Shown in pieces: positions 25,801 through 34,537 of a stretch of DNA of 49,621 nucleotides. A model generated the notes under the pieces. It was given only the letters and a program-made list of their open reading frames with translations. It was not told the origin of the DNA and searched no databases. The position numbers and the translations under genes are program-made. This stretch comes from CAYOZN01 sp964408455 (GTDB taxonomy: Bacteria > Planctomycetota > Phycisphaerae > UBA1845 > UTPLA1). How positions within the stretch are numbered: position 1 is the stretch's first letter; every line of letters starts with the position of its first letter. The stretch spans positions 1-49,621 of the forward strand of contig CAYOZN010000032.1 of assembly GCA_964408455.1 (NCBI GenBank), written 5' to 3'.

Positions 25801-26925
25801 GTCACCGGTGAAGGTGCCGGAGCAGGTTGCAGGCGAAGCGCAAGGCACACCGTCGTCGAACACGTTCAGTTCGAAGGTGCCGGTGTCGCCTTCAGCGAAT
25901 GAGCCCACGAGGATGAAATAGGTCACGCCAGGGGCGGAGCACCAGGTGACGCGCGACTTGCGATTGAGCCCGTTGAGGGAACACTCCGGAGGAGCGCCCA
26001 CTGCGTCGTCGTTGCCGCCGACGCAGTTCACTGCGGCAAAGTCGTCGCAATTGCACCAGACCTGAATCTTGGAGTCAAAGTTCGTCGTGGGGTTGCAGGT
26101 CTCGGCCGTGATCGTGTTTCCGGTGCCGACAATCGAGTACCACAGGCCGTTGAACGGCTGGGGCGTGCCGCAAGTCGCGGTAATGTCGTTGGTCGCAGCC
26201 GTCGAGTCACCGATAACCGGCACGCCCAGTGTGAGGGACTCGGCGCCGAGGCAGGTGTCATTTGGCGGGACGCCGGGGCAGGCAAACTCGGGGCAGGTTT
26301 CGCCGATGAAAAAGACGCCGCCCAGAAGGTCGCATTCGCCTTCGGTGGTCGTGGCGCCGCAGATACCCGCAGTGCAGCATGCGCCCGTGGGCAGCACGCA
26401 GTCATTACCACCGGCGCAAGGCACCCCGTCGTCGCTCACGGTCAGTTCAAAGTCACCGACAACGCCGTCGCCGAAGGAGCCAACCAGGATCAGATAGGTT
26501 ACGCCGGGCACGGAGCACCAGCTGGCCCGCGATTCCCAGAAAAAGGTATCGTTCGGCGGAGGCAGGGCGCAATCAGGAGTGCCACCATCGTCGTTACCGG
26601 CGACGCAGGACAGCGTCGAGAAGTCGCTGCAGCTGCACCACACCTGAATTCTCGTGTCAAAGCTGGTATTGGGGCTGCAGGTGGTGGCTGTCAGCGTATT
26701 CCCGGTGCCGACTACCGAATACCAGAGTCCCTGGAACGGCCCACTCGTACCGCAGAATGGGGTGCCATCGTCGTTCGCAGCTGCGGTGTTTGCCAGAACG
26801 GGAACACCGATGGTGACGGGTTCGGCACCGACGCAATCATCATTGGGCTGCGCGATGGCAGCCGTGCTACACAGGCAGGTTACGATTGCCCACGCGGCAA
26901 TCCAATTTCTACAACCTCTAAACAT
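22810..26925 (-). CDS. Giant secreted Cys-rich protein C with internal dockerin and LNR-like tail
   Basis: 1371 aa. The ATG at 26925 follows AGGGAG; an open frame extends 56 codons upstream without a signal. Signal peptide 1-27 (WIAAWAIVTCLCSTAAIAQ). Two similar N-terminal beta domains (NDDC ... LWYSVVGTGNTLTATTC, about 28-300); five 'CC' modules of about 45 aa (CCTAHGAPGCQDQPCEACVC ... FCC ... WDGLC); five GACC modules; a PPC-like domain; a dockerin-like domain in the middle (CLGDSNADTFVDGRDVQQF, about 630-690); a WWG domain after it (about 715-960); and three near-identical C-terminal LNR-like repeats (CNGNC ... WVGDGFCDDG ... CPEFGNDGGDC). Surface or extracellular by inference; no enzyme motif. 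Confidence 0.87.
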   Translation of the reverse strand: MFRGCRNWIAAWAIVTCLCSTAAIAQPNDDCVGAEPVTIGVPVLANTAAANDDGTPFCGTSGPFQGLWYSVVGTGNTLTATTCSPNTSFDTRIQVWCSCSDFSTLSCVAGNDDGGTPDCALPPPNDTFFWESRASWCSVPGVTYLILVGSFGDGVVGDFELTVSDDGVPCAGGNDCVLPTGACCTAGICGATTTEGECDLLGGVFFIGETCPEFACPGVPPNDTCLGAESLTLGVPVIGDSTAATNDITATCGTPQPFNGLWYSIVGTGNTITAETCNPTTNFDSKIQVWCNCDDFAAVNCVGGNDDAVGAPPECSLNGLNRKSRVTWCSAPGVTYFILVGSFAEGDTGTFELNVFDDGVPCASPATCSGTFTGDCCTANGTPGCEDAACTACVCGQDAFCCDTEWDGLCAGAATGAACGLECPCGVEPPPNDDCANASLVDCDSSTDYNNAVATTEGAPTSNCCVAHAGPGCDDLACQDCVCAADAFCCGTAWDGLCAGAAQPAGVCGAFCPCQPDPNGDPNFSCAFGGPSQGFGTIWFTFVATHTSAQISTCGSAAADSIIALYDGDCDLGFVELACSEDECGLQSEVCAEGLTVGNTYYVEVASFSPASQGPGTLTINCPCPRECETCLGDSNADTFVDGRDVQQFTDCYLGLGNEFLCACSDLNRDGDVDDDDIPGFVDRLLTSVGVCPDVCPPGHEGQLPDFIDGRTSNNNPFVSADNFTAVSAGNITSVRWWGAYLPDVCPTGADTFEITYFEDFNGRPGAVKAGPISVNATRTPTEDLLAGIAVTWAFDADHAPVPVDAGECVWMQIVNNQLAAGGSNCCIANGGIGCDDQVCQDCVCGLDPFCCGMDPDVGGFWDGLCAGAANPGGVCAASCPCEGAGGGGGGPGCNWFWATSSEGDAVMAQSDTPGTYNNDDRLPFDLAWCVDIDVDLNSCPLPLGACCIDQVCTGVTLETECFGLWAVDQNCEEFVCPIDSGNCCTAHGAPGCQDQPCEACVCAIDAFCCDVGWDGICLGIAQNDCAGNGCICPIPGVCCLIDVCEDSDSITCGNQGGEFFAGETCFDFTCPLTPGACCTGVTCNDDFTFALCQTAEGDFFPFLTCNDIFECPGAVMGACCVGGVCTNEIAANCIGQHFPGQDCDLGFVCPTSSGNCCTASGGFGCEDPVCQDCVCANDSFCCETAWDTLCANQANTAPCGPQGACLCEPGVCPVGEIQDCNGNCAPEGWVGDGLCDDGSFTWNGIPIFFNCPEFGNDGGDCGGGCAVDEITDCNGNCAPADWVGDGFCDDGSFTWNGIAIFFNCPEFGNDGGDCDGGGGCGVGEITDCNGNCAPSSWVGDGSCDDGTFIYNGNPIFFDCPEFGNDGGDCD
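22822..23285 (-). repeat. Three near-identical coding repeats (LNR-like) at the 3' end of gene C
   Basis: Repeat units spaced 165 and 159 bp, differing by few bases, encode 53-55 aa units ending CPEFGNDGGDC. The DNA-level identity points to recent tandem duplication. The length difference (6 bp) comes from a Gly-rich linker. Confidence 0.85.
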
Positions 26926-27223
26926 GTTCTTGATCTCCCTTCGCTCCGAAAAAAAATAGAAATACGACAACCGTTTTAGTAATGGCGGAGCTTCCGCGCC
27001 GACAACACGACCGGCTTCCCCGCCGGGGGATACAAAAGAGGATTGCACATACCGGCATCCGCGAAGGCGGACCGGTCGAACGCCGAGGTGCACCGCGTCA
27101 GACGCGGCGGCGCATTAGCAACTTGTGCTTGGTTCGGCGAATCGGAGCAACCCTACACTGCTCGATGCCAAATTAGTTGGATCCCTTCCCCACATTTAGA
27201 AGAGTTCCCTACCTATCCCCAGA
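26926..27223 (-). other. Long untranslated leader of gene C
   Basis: About 290 nt with no supported gene. GGGGAUA close to the 5' end (27214-27220 complement) can pair with UAUCCCC (27026-27032 complement), a 7-bp match resembling the paired blocks in the leaders of A and B; weaker evidence because chance pairing of this size is common. Confidence 0.35.
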
Positions 27224-27252
27224 GATTACCCGGCCGCGCCGGCCTGTGTCAA
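27224..27252 (-). promoter_or_regulatory. Promoter-like element upstream of gene C
   Basis: Perfect TTGACA (27247-27252), 16 bp of GC-rich spacer, then GGTAAT (4 of 6 sigma-70 -10 positions). Layout and GC-rich spacer resemble the elements of genes A and B. The rest of 27253-27459 shows no gene. Confidence 0.5.
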
Positions 27253-27459
27253 CCCTTTCGACGATAAATGCAAACTTTTTCGGCTGCGGTATTTACGCAA
27301 AAAACGGCCCTTCCGGAAGAATCGGAAAATCCGCGATTATGCTCAGTCGGCGCAGTCTGGTCCGCCGGCTTGACCGGGAAAGGCGGAGACCTGCAGATCA
27401 AGCTAATGCGCCCGATGCGCAACTTGGATGCCGTGGCGGTTCACTTTTTCGGCGCGCCC

Positions 27460-27500
27460 AAAAAAAAACGCCCGCCCCGGGCGAATACCCGAGGCGGGCG
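27460..27500 (-). terminator. Intrinsic terminator of Cys-rich gene D
   Basis: 13-bp stem CGCCCGCCUCGGG / CCCGGGGCGGGCG with one G-U pair, loop UAUUCG, then nine U on the minus strand. It lies 34 bp after the stop at 27534. Confidence 0.92.
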
Positions 27501-27533
27501 AACTTGATCACTCAATCGTGTCTTCCGCACCGA

Positions 27534-30500
27534 TCAGGGCGTGCAGGAAATATTCATCAGAATCTCGCCGCGATTGGCAAAAGCACTCGACCACATGATC
27601 CAGTACTGCTGGCCATTATTGGTCGGCACCGTGACCGTGCTCATCCAGTCTGCGCCACCGACTTGCTCTGTAGTGTCCCCGCCGGCGCAATCATCTTCGC
27701 TGCAGGCTTCCTGCACCATGGCCGGCCCGCAGCCGCCGGTCCATACGGACAGCGTTGTATCTCCAATGCTGTCGGGCACGTCAGCGGTCGTGCAGCTCTG
27801 GATGGTCCAGGTCTGTCCGTTTCCGGTGAAGGTGAACCACATCGTGGCCTGAGCCGGAAAACCATTGAACGAGCAACTTGGCACGGGATCGTTGACATCG
27901 GGAGCCGAAGCTGCATCGATCGGCGTCGCACTGGAATTGTCGAACAAGGTGTTCGAAGGGCACGCCACCACGATGGCAGTGGCGCACGAATCGTTCGCCG
28001 GCGGAGGATCGAGCGGGCAGTTACAGGGAGGCGTGCAGTCGTTGCGCGCTTCTCCCACGCACTGGGCATCCCAGGCAGTATCACAGCAGAAGGGATCCAG
28101 GCCGCAAACGCAGTTTTCGCAGGCCTGATCCTGGCAGCCGAATCCGCCGTGCGGATCGCAGCAGTTCGCGCTGTCCTCGGGACAGGTGAAGCCGGCGCAG
28201 ACTTCGTCGGCAGTCCATAGACCTTCGCAATTGGCCTCCGCAGTCTCGCCGATGCAAACCTGGTTGACGCAGCAGGCACCGATCTGGTCGGAACAGGCCG
28301 GTCCGTTGCCCACGGGGATGTTCAGGCACCAGGACATGTCGTTTCCGCCGCCGGGCTCTCCGACGATTCGATCATCGCCCTGGTAGCCGTCGATTTCCGC
28401 ATCCTCTCCAAGAACGCCATCGCCATCGAGCGAGAGCGACCAGCCCCACTGGCAGCCGCCAGCGCTGTCGGCGTTGACGATCTCGAGCCAGTAACAGCCG
28501 GCGGCGAGGTTCGTGGCGGGAATCGTCGCCGAGTAACGGAACAGACCGGCCGCAATCGTCTCCTCGCGCGTCACGCCAATCGATGGGAAGGTCGCGATCG
28601 TCGCTCCCGGCAGACCGTTGCCGTCGGCGTAGATCGTCAGCGTGAAGTCATCATCGGAATCCGGGCAGAGGCCGGCGCCGTAAACGCCCCACCACTCGAT
28701 GAGCGAGAGGTTTCCACCGGACGTGGTGAAGTTGTCAGCCAGCCGATTGTCCGTGCCGTTGCTGAGAACCGCCTGTGTGGCGGGACGCTGGCCGTTCAGA
28801 CCCGGGCTGCAGAGATTCAGGCAGCGGCCCGCGCCCAGCAGCAGGACATCCACAAAGTCCTCGACGTCGTCGACATTGGTCACGTCGTCGCCATTGGCAT
28901 CGGTACACGGACAGCCCGCCGGATCGTCCAGCACGCAATCGGTAAAGGCACCGACGTCGGTTCCATTAAGGAATCCGTCGCCATTCGCATCGCCGAAGCA
29001 CGTCTCGCATTCGGCCGGACACGGGCACACCACATCCACGGTGATGGCGCCGAGCGACTCTTCGTCGAACGAGGCCACCTGGATCCAGTACTGCCGTCCG
29101 GGCACCGTGGTGATGCAGGCCTCGGACAACAGCCCGGTAATGCCGCACAACGCGTCTTCGCTGCACCCTGCTTCCGGTACGATGCCGGCGCCAATGTTGC
29201 CGCAGGCGACGCCCGACAGGTCGTCCTCGTACACGGCGAACAGCGTGTCGCCGACGACACTGTTGCAGGTGCTGATGCGGGCGCTGGTGTCGGTCGCAAC
29301 GAACGTCAGCCAGAATCCGCCGATGCCGTCGCCCGGACCGCCAAAATGACATGACATGTCCGGCTGATCGATCGGGGCCTGGCTCAGGCCGATGGCGGTG
29401 TTGTCGCGCGTGATCGACCCGTTGCAGGCAACGGCCGGCGCGTCGCAGGTGAACGGCGTCGGGCACAGATCTGCCGGATTCCCAGGGCAGAAACCGCCCA
29501 GGAAGTGGCCCTGGAAGATGTTCTGACAGTCTACCAGGGTTGCCTCCACACAGCCGCCATCGAAAAGGCAGCATGCGCCGAGGATGCACGGATTCGGTGT
29601 ACACTCGGTATTCGGGCCCGCAAAGAGACCGTTGCAGTTCAATTCACTGGTGATCGTGCACACTTCGCCGTTGCAGCAGGCGCCGAACGCGATGGCCGAT
29701 TCACAGCCATCGGTATTCATGTCGAGATTAACGCAGAAGGCCCGGTCTACGTCGGTGACGATTTCGACGCCGTCGTTGTTCACGTGGCTGAGCAAGTCAC
29801 CGGGCTCGGCAACGCCCCAGAGCCAGACGCAATCTGCCGTCGTATTGTTGAGCACGCGAACCCACGTGCATTGCCCGGCCTGCAACGGCACGTTCGGATG
29901 CGAAGCTGTGTACTGGAACAAGTTCAACAGGCCCACGATCTGCTTGCCGGTATCGGTCTTCGTTGGCGTTACCGGGAATGGTCCGGCGATGACATCTCCG
30001 GGGGTGTCTTCGTCGTTGTTGAAATAAGTGACGGTGAAGTTGTCGGCCGCGTCGCCGCCCTGGGGCGTGCAGGCTCCGCTACCCAGCGGAAGCGGCGCAT
30101 AGAAGCCCCACCAGGTGATACTGTTGACGTTGCCGCCCACGGCGGGCGTGAAGTTATCGAAGGCCTCCTGATTGACCAGGGGGTTCGAATCGCTGACGGA
30201 GCCGACCACTCCTCCCGCCCCCTGACCTTCCGTCGATGCCGGCTGGCCGCTGCTGTTTGGCGGGCAGACTTCCGGACACTCGGCAGTCGCGCACGTGGTG
30301 CCCGCGCCAAGGAATTCGCCGCCTGCACCGGTGCATGCGGTAACGTCGAGGTCATCGCAGGTGCCATCGGACATGCAGCACGCGCCGTTGCCCGCAGGGC
30401 ATTCATCGTTGATGCAGGCGGTGAAATCACCGACGTAGGTCCCGCCGGCCGCCGCATTCTCGCAGTGAGCCTCTTCGGCGATGACGCAGGAACCATCGGT

Positions 30501-31292
30501 AAAGCAGCATGCGCCGGTGGGCGCGCCGGTGGTCTCGCCGACGATCATGATCAATTCGACGCGCGTCGTTAGAGCGCCAGGCAGGTTGGTGATGCCCGCG
30601 GCATGAATGCCATCCCACGGATTGTTGACGGCAGGCAGGAAGTCATTTCCGGTTTCAAAGATCAGGGTGCCGCCGGCGTTTAAGAACCTGAAGTTGGCCC
30701 GGATCACGTTCATCGGATTGGGATTCGAGACGGGATCGCCGACGCCGACGACTGCGGCGGCGATGTTTGCAGGGGCTCCGTTGATTGCCAGGCCGCCGGG
30801 GAAGAGGTCCGCCGCACCGCTGCCGGCACTCACCAGCAGATTCGTAAACTCGTATCGAAACAGACCACCACCCAGGTTGGTGGACGTTTCAGCGACGTTG
30901 GTCGTCTGGCCGAACAGGACGCCAGGGACGGCATTCACGTACGGAGTCAGCGCCTGGGGATTGGGGACGCCGAATGTCACGTTATTGCCGGCCGGGTTGG
31001 TGTGCAGTTCGGCAAAGCCGGTTGCTGAAAACAGGCGATTTCGCCAGTTATACAAATCGCCGGTCGGATCGCGGGGCTCGGGCCCTGCCGGTTCCACTTC
31101 GAACTGTGCCAGCTCTTCCTGCGTCAAAAGCCGAGCCGAATATCCCTGTTCGGCGACAGTCCATGCCTTGGTTGCCGAATCGGTCGGCACGTACGGTTCA
31201 ATGGGATCGGCCCACGCCGTGCTTCCCGCAATGCTGCAAACACTCGCGATGGCGATACAAACCGCCATGCTCCGTCTCAAATGTGACGACAT
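27534..31292 (-). CDS. Giant secreted Cys-rich protein D with internal dockerin
   Basis: 1252 aa. The ATG at 31292 follows AAGGAGCAATTC; an open frame extends 32 codons upstream. Signal peptide 1-34 (cut after STAWA). N-terminal unique beta domain (about 60-250), GACC modules (GACCFTDGSC, GACCMSDGTC), WWG domain 1 (about 375-540), further GACC modules, a PPC-like domain (GFWLTFVATDTSARISTC ... GRQYWIQVASFD), a dockerin-like domain (CFGDANGDGFLNGTDVGAF; DANGDDVTNVDDVEDF, about 765-830), WWG domain 2 (about 850-1000), one GACC module, one CC module and a last PPC-like domain. It looks like two copies of the A/B plan joined. Role unknown. Confidence 0.87.
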   Translation of the reverse strand: MSSHLRRSMAVCIAIASVCSIAGSTAWADPIEPYVPTDSATKAWTVAEQGYSARLLTQEELAQFEVEPAGPEPRDPTGDLYNWRNRLFSATGFAELHTNPAGNNVTFGVPNPQALTPYVNAVPGVLFGQTTNVAETSTNLGGGLFRYEFTNLLVSAGSGAADLFPGGLAINGAPANIAAAVVGVGDPVSNPNPMNVIRANFRFLNAGGTLIFETGNDFLPAVNNPWDGIHAAGITNLPGALTTRVELIMIVGETTGAPTGACCFTDGSCVIAEEAHCENAAAGGTYVGDFTACINDECPAGNGACCMSDGTCDDLDVTACTGAGGEFLGAGTTCATAECPEVCPPNSSGQPASTEGQGAGGVVGSVSDSNPLVNQEAFDNFTPAVGGNVNSITWWGFYAPLPLGSGACTPQGGDAADNFTVTYFNNDEDTPGDVIAGPFPVTPTKTDTGKQIVGLLNLFQYTASHPNVPLQAGQCTWVRVLNNTTADCVWLWGVAEPGDLLSHVNNDGVEIVTDVDRAFCVNLDMNTDGCESAIAFGACCNGEVCTITSELNCNGLFAGPNTECTPNPCILGACCLFDGGCVEATLVDCQNIFQGHFLGGFCPGNPADLCPTPFTCDAPAVACNGSITRDNTAIGLSQAPIDQPDMSCHFGGPGDGIGGFWLTFVATDTSARISTCNSVVGDTLFAVYEDDLSGVACGNIGAGIVPEAGCSEDALCGITGLLSEACITTVPGRQYWIQVASFDEESLGAITVDVVCPCPAECETCFGDANGDGFLNGTDVGAFTDCVLDDPAGCPCTDANGDDVTNVDDVEDFVDVLLLGAGRCLNLCSPGLNGQRPATQAVLSNGTDNRLADNFTTSGGNLSLIEWWGVYGAGLCPDSDDDFTLTIYADGNGLPGATIATFPSIGVTREETIAAGLFRYSATIPATNLAAGCYWLEIVNADSAGGCQWGWSLSLDGDGVLGEDAEIDGYQGDDRIVGEPGGGNDMSWCLNIPVGNGPACSDQIGACCVNQVCIGETAEANCEGLWTADEVCAGFTCPEDSANCCDPHGGFGCQDQACENCVCGLDPFCCDTAWDAQCVGEARNDCTPPCNCPLDPPPANDSCATAIVVACPSNTLFDNSSATPIDAASAPDVNDPVPSCSFNGFPAQATMWFTFTGNGQTWTIQSCTTADVPDSIGDTTLSVWTGGCGPAMVQEACSEDDCAGGDTTEQVGGADWMSTVTVPTNNGQQYWIMWSSAFANRGEILMNISCTP

Positions 31293-31655
31293 GAATTGCT
31301 CCTTCCGTAAAGTTGGTAACTCCATAGAAGCGCGGATCGGCAAGGAAGCGCAGCACCGTGTGCGCCAAGCGAACTCAGCGCAAAACAAGTAGCTTCATTG
31401 CGGAAAACCAGCGCAAACATCTCGCAGTGAAATCGTGCGAGACTTCCTAACTCCCGCCTCCAAGCCAGTCGGATAGCCTGGGGTATTGCTCCATCCATCA
31501 AGGCAGGAAAGGCACCCTTTGATGCGGGGCCGGCTCGCTAATCGGGAACGTGTTGATTCCTTATTGCCGGAAAGGGCCTACCCACCCAGTGGATTACTGT
31601 GATTCAACGGCGGGCCGACGCGGCGCGGCAGCGACCGCCAATGAGTCATGACGTC
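31293..31655 (-). other. Long untranslated leader of gene D
   Basis: About 360 nt without a supported gene. It contains GGGUAGGCC early and GGCUAUCC later (GGCTATCC in the minus strand, about 31462-31469 on the plus), which could pair with one bulge and one G-U. No strong similarity to the leaders of A and B beyond this and the AAGGAGCAA ribosome site. Confidence 0.35.
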
Positions 31656-31685
31656 ATTGTACCGATATCAAAACTTCACAGTCAA
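31656..31685 (-). promoter_or_regulatory. Sigma-70-type promoter for gene D
   Basis: TTGACT (31680-31685), an 18-bp spacer and TACAAT (31656-31661). The palindrome TGACGTCA (31649-31656) overlaps the -10 edge, a plausible operator. Nothing else is seen in 31686-31920. Confidence 0.6.
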
Positions 31686-31920
31686 GCATTCTGCACATCC
31701 GAACGGCGTCTGATAAGCCGGAGGTCAAAGAGCGTAAATTGCGGCAGGCGGCATCCTTGTGAACGCATCTGTAATGATAGCGTTAGCACTAATGCGGTTC
31801 GGAGCATGGCAGCCGCGAAGTGATTTGGTCGGCTCCTGAACACGAGATCCAAAGCGAAAAGCCGCGGCCGAACGGCCGGTCCCGATCCATTGACGGCCCC
31901 GCTAAAATGCCGCTGAACCG

Positions 31921-32604
31921 ATGCAGCTTCCTCAACATCTCGACGCCGTTTCCGCTCGCTCCCCCGAGAAGATCGCCCAGGCCGCCCACGCCACCCAGGC
32001 CAATCTCGTCGCCCTCAAAGTGGCATGGGAGCGGTCCGGCGGATCGTCGCACATCCACGCCGACATTCGCACGCCGTCACCCGGCTCCGTCAGGCACGGC
32101 CGGGAGTTGCTCATCGACCGGCAGGTCATCAAGGCCTATTCGCCCGAGGAGATTCTCCTTCGACTTCGCCAGGTATGGGGCGAGTTTTGCGCGCTGTGCT
32201 GGCTTTTTCACCACGTCGATCCGCAGGCGCCCATCGCCTTTGAGCCGCTGCCGGACGGCCAGTCGATGCGCTGCCCCGGCGATGCATTGAGAAAGCTTGA
32301 CGAAGTGCAGCGCCACTTCTGGCGGATTCGCCACGAACAGCGCCGTCGCTTTGACACCGACGCACGGCGCGATCCACGCTTCCAGCGCGACGACGAGATC
32401 GCCGCGGCGATGCGCCTTCGAATCTATGGCGAGGACATCCAGAGCTGCGACGATGCCGCCCTTTTTGCCGCTGCCTGCGAGCACGCGGGCATGCTGGCCG
32501 CTCTGCGCTGGGCGACCGATGATCGCTGGGATTGGGAAGGGCCGGGAATCATGGACCAGATGGTGTCCATCGAATCGCCGCCGCCGGGCGACTGTTGCGG
32601 CTAA
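31921..32604 (+). CDS. Hypothetical protein, no recognised family
   Basis: 227 aa. I do not recognise it. No signal peptide or membrane segment; predicted mostly helical, with charged stretches (LRKLDEVQRHFWRIRHEQRRRFD about 125-147, given in two parts by charge only). Cys/Trp/His residues near WGEFCALCWLFHHVD (about 86-100) could form a metal or core site. Codon use resembles the neighbours, so it is likely real, but the start has no clear ribosome site and an alternative start cannot be excluded. It precedes the GspE/PilB-like gene with 157 bp between. Confidence 0.6.
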   Translation: MQLPQHLDAVSARSPEKIAQAAHATQANLVALKVAWERSGGSSHIHADIRTPSPGSVRHGRELLIDRQVIKAYSPEEILLRLRQVWGEFCALCWLFHHVDPQAPIAFEPLPDGQSMRCPGDALRKLDEVQRHFWRIRHEQRRRFDTDARRDPRFQRDDEIAAAMRLRIYGEDIQSCDDAALFAAACEHAGMLAALRWATDDRWDWEGPGIMDQMVSIESPPPGDCCG

Positions 32605-32761
32605 CTATCGATGAATGCGAGGCTTACCGCCAAACCATCCAATCCCGCCGGCCGACCGGCACGACAGTTGCAACCCATTGTCATAAAAGGCGTAAAAGAG
32701 CTCTGGAGGGCTCAAGGTGCGCCCCTCGCCGTATTGAGTCGCCGTTTCGCCGGCTGGAAGG

Positions 32762-34537
32762 ATGACGGCCGTGAGGATAAACAAGTCGCTGACTGGTCCG
32801 GTGGCAGACACCGGCCGATATGCACAAAACACCGCCAGCGTGCAACGAGGATCGTCGCCCGTGAATCTCGGCTCCATACTGATTGAAGAAAACCTGCTGT
32901 CGGCGGACCAGCTCAAGTCCGCCAACGATCAGTGCGGCCCCCAGGACCGGCTGGACCAGGTCATCGTCCGGATGGGCTTCTGTTCCGAGATGCAGGTGCT
33001 CCGTGCCCTGGGCAAGCTCTATCACTTCGACGTGGTTGACCTGACCGATCCCGGCATCGCCATCGACGTCGACACGATGAAGAAGATGCCCGGCAAGCTG
33101 GTCCACCGGGCCAAGCTGATCCCGCTCAATCGCGAGAATGGCTCGATCCGCGTGGCCACGCGCGATCCCTTCCAGATCTACGCCTTCGACGAGCTGCGCA
33201 TGCTGACCGGGCTCGATGTCCGCCCGGTGCTCGCCAAAGAGAGCGAAATCAACGAGATCATCAAGAAATACTTCGGCGTCGGCGGCGACACCGTCAGCAA
33301 GCTGGTGGATGATGACGACGACCTCCAGGTCGTCAGCGACGTGCGCGAAAGCGCCGGCGACCTGGCCGAGATGGCCCAGGACGCCAGCGTCATCAAGCTG
33401 GTCAACGAAATCCTGCTCGAGGCCATCAACGAGCGGGCCAGCGACGTGCACATCGAGCCGTACGAGAACGATCTGAAGATTCGCTATCGCGTGGACGGTG
33501 TCCTGCGGAACACCAACGTGCCGCCGCAGATTCGCCAGCTACAGGCCGCCATCATCAGCCGCATCAAGATTCTCTCCAATCTGAACATCGCCGAGCGCCG
33601 GCTCCCGCAGGACGGCAGCTTCAAGATCCGCATTCACAACCGCGAGATCGACCTTCGCGTCAGCATCATCCCGATGCTGTTCGGCGAGGGCGTCGTCATG
33701 CGTATCCTCGACAAGCAGTCCATTCTGCTGACGCTTCAGGACCTCGGCTTCGACGAGAAAATGTTCAAGGAGTATTACCACGTCATCCAGCAGCCCCACG
33801 GTATTCTGCTGGTGACCGGGCCAACCGGCTCCGGTAAGACGACCACGCTGTACGCCTCGCTCAACAGCATCGTGAACGAAGAGATCAAGGTGCTCACGGT
33901 CGAGGACCCGGTCGAATACAACCTGGATGGCATCAACCAGGTGAACGTCAACGTCAAGGCCGGACTGACGTTCTCCCGCGGCATGCGCGCATTCCTTCGC
34001 CACGATCCCGACGTCATCATGGTCGGCGAAATTCGCGATCTCGAAACGGCCGAAACGGCCGTGCAGGCCTCGCTGACCGGCCACCTTGTCTTTTCCACCC
34101 TGCACACCAACGACGCCCCCAGCGCCACGACGCGCATGCTCGACATGGGCGTCGAGCCATTCCTCGTGGCCAGTTCGGTCGAGGCCGTGCTGGCCCAGCG
34201 GCTTATCCGCACGTTGTGCAAGCACTGCCGCGAGCCGTACGTGCCCGATCCCAGCGAGATACCGCCCGACTTCAAGCTCGGTCCCGGCGAAAAGGTCTTC
34301 CGCGCGAAGGGCTGCCGGGAGTGCCGCAACACCGGCTATACCGGCCGAAAGGGCATCTTCGAATTCATGATCATGTCCGACGAAATTCGCGAACTGGTGC
34401 TCGAGCGCTCCTCGTCCGGCAAGATCAAGAAGGCGGCCATCGCCGGCGGCATGATTACGCTGCGGGACGACGGCTGGAACAAGGTTCGCAACGGCGTCAC
34501 CACCATCAGTGAAGTCGTCAGCAACGCCGGCATTTAG
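32762..34537 (+). CDS. Type II secretion / type IV pilus assembly ATPase (GspE/PilB)
   Basis: 591 aa. N-terminal MshEN-like domain (LGSILIEENLLSADQLKSA from about 36), then the ATPase: Walker A GPTGSGKTTT (353-362, Lys359), Walker B DPDVIMVGEIRD with Glu423, His box LVFSTLHTNDAP, and a tetra-cysteine Zn motif (Cys486, Cys489, Cys518, Cys521). It powers pseudopilus or pilus assembly at the inner membrane face. Start uncertain: ATG 32762 touches its own Shine-Dalgarno; GTG 32771 (GGAAGG 9 bp upstream) and GTG 32861 (start of the conserved domain, GAGG upstream) are alternatives. No gspF/pilC or prepilin genes adjoin, so the apparatus is encoded elsewhere. A T-less hairpin (CACCGG/CCGGTG, 34545-34561) follows. 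Confidence 0.93.
   Translation: MTAVRINKSLTGPVADTGRYAQNTASVQRGSSPVNLGSILIEENLLSADQLKSANDQCGPQDRLDQVIVRMGFCSEMQVLRALGKLYHFDVVDLTDPGIAIDVDTMKKMPGKLVHRAKLIPLNRENGSIRVATRDPFQIYAFDELRMLTGLDVRPVLAKESEINEIIKKYFGVGGDTVSKLVDDDDDLQVVSDVRESAGDLAEMAQDASVIKLVNEILLEAINERASDVHIEPYENDLKIRYRVDGVLRNTNVPPQIRQLQAAIISRIKILSNLNIAERRLPQDGSFKIRIHNREIDLRVSIIPMLFGEGVVMRILDKQSILLTLQDLGFDEKMFKEYYHVIQQPHGILLVTGPTGSGKTTTLYASLNSIVNEEIKVLTVEDPVEYNLDGINQVNVNVKAGLTFSRGMRAFLRHDPDVIMVGEIRDLETAETAVQASLTGHLVFSTLHTNDAPSATTRMLDMGVEPFLVASSVEAVLAQRLIRTLCKHCREPYVPDPSEIPPDFKLGPGEKVFRAKGCRECRNTGYTGRKGIFEFMIMSDEIRELVLERSSSGKIKKAAIAGGMITLRDDGWNKVRNGVTTISEVVSNAGI

Noticed and set aside
31400..31560. Cyclic-di-GMP (GEMM) riboswitch in the gene D leader
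   Set aside because: Only short resemblances; the conserved core of the family was not found.
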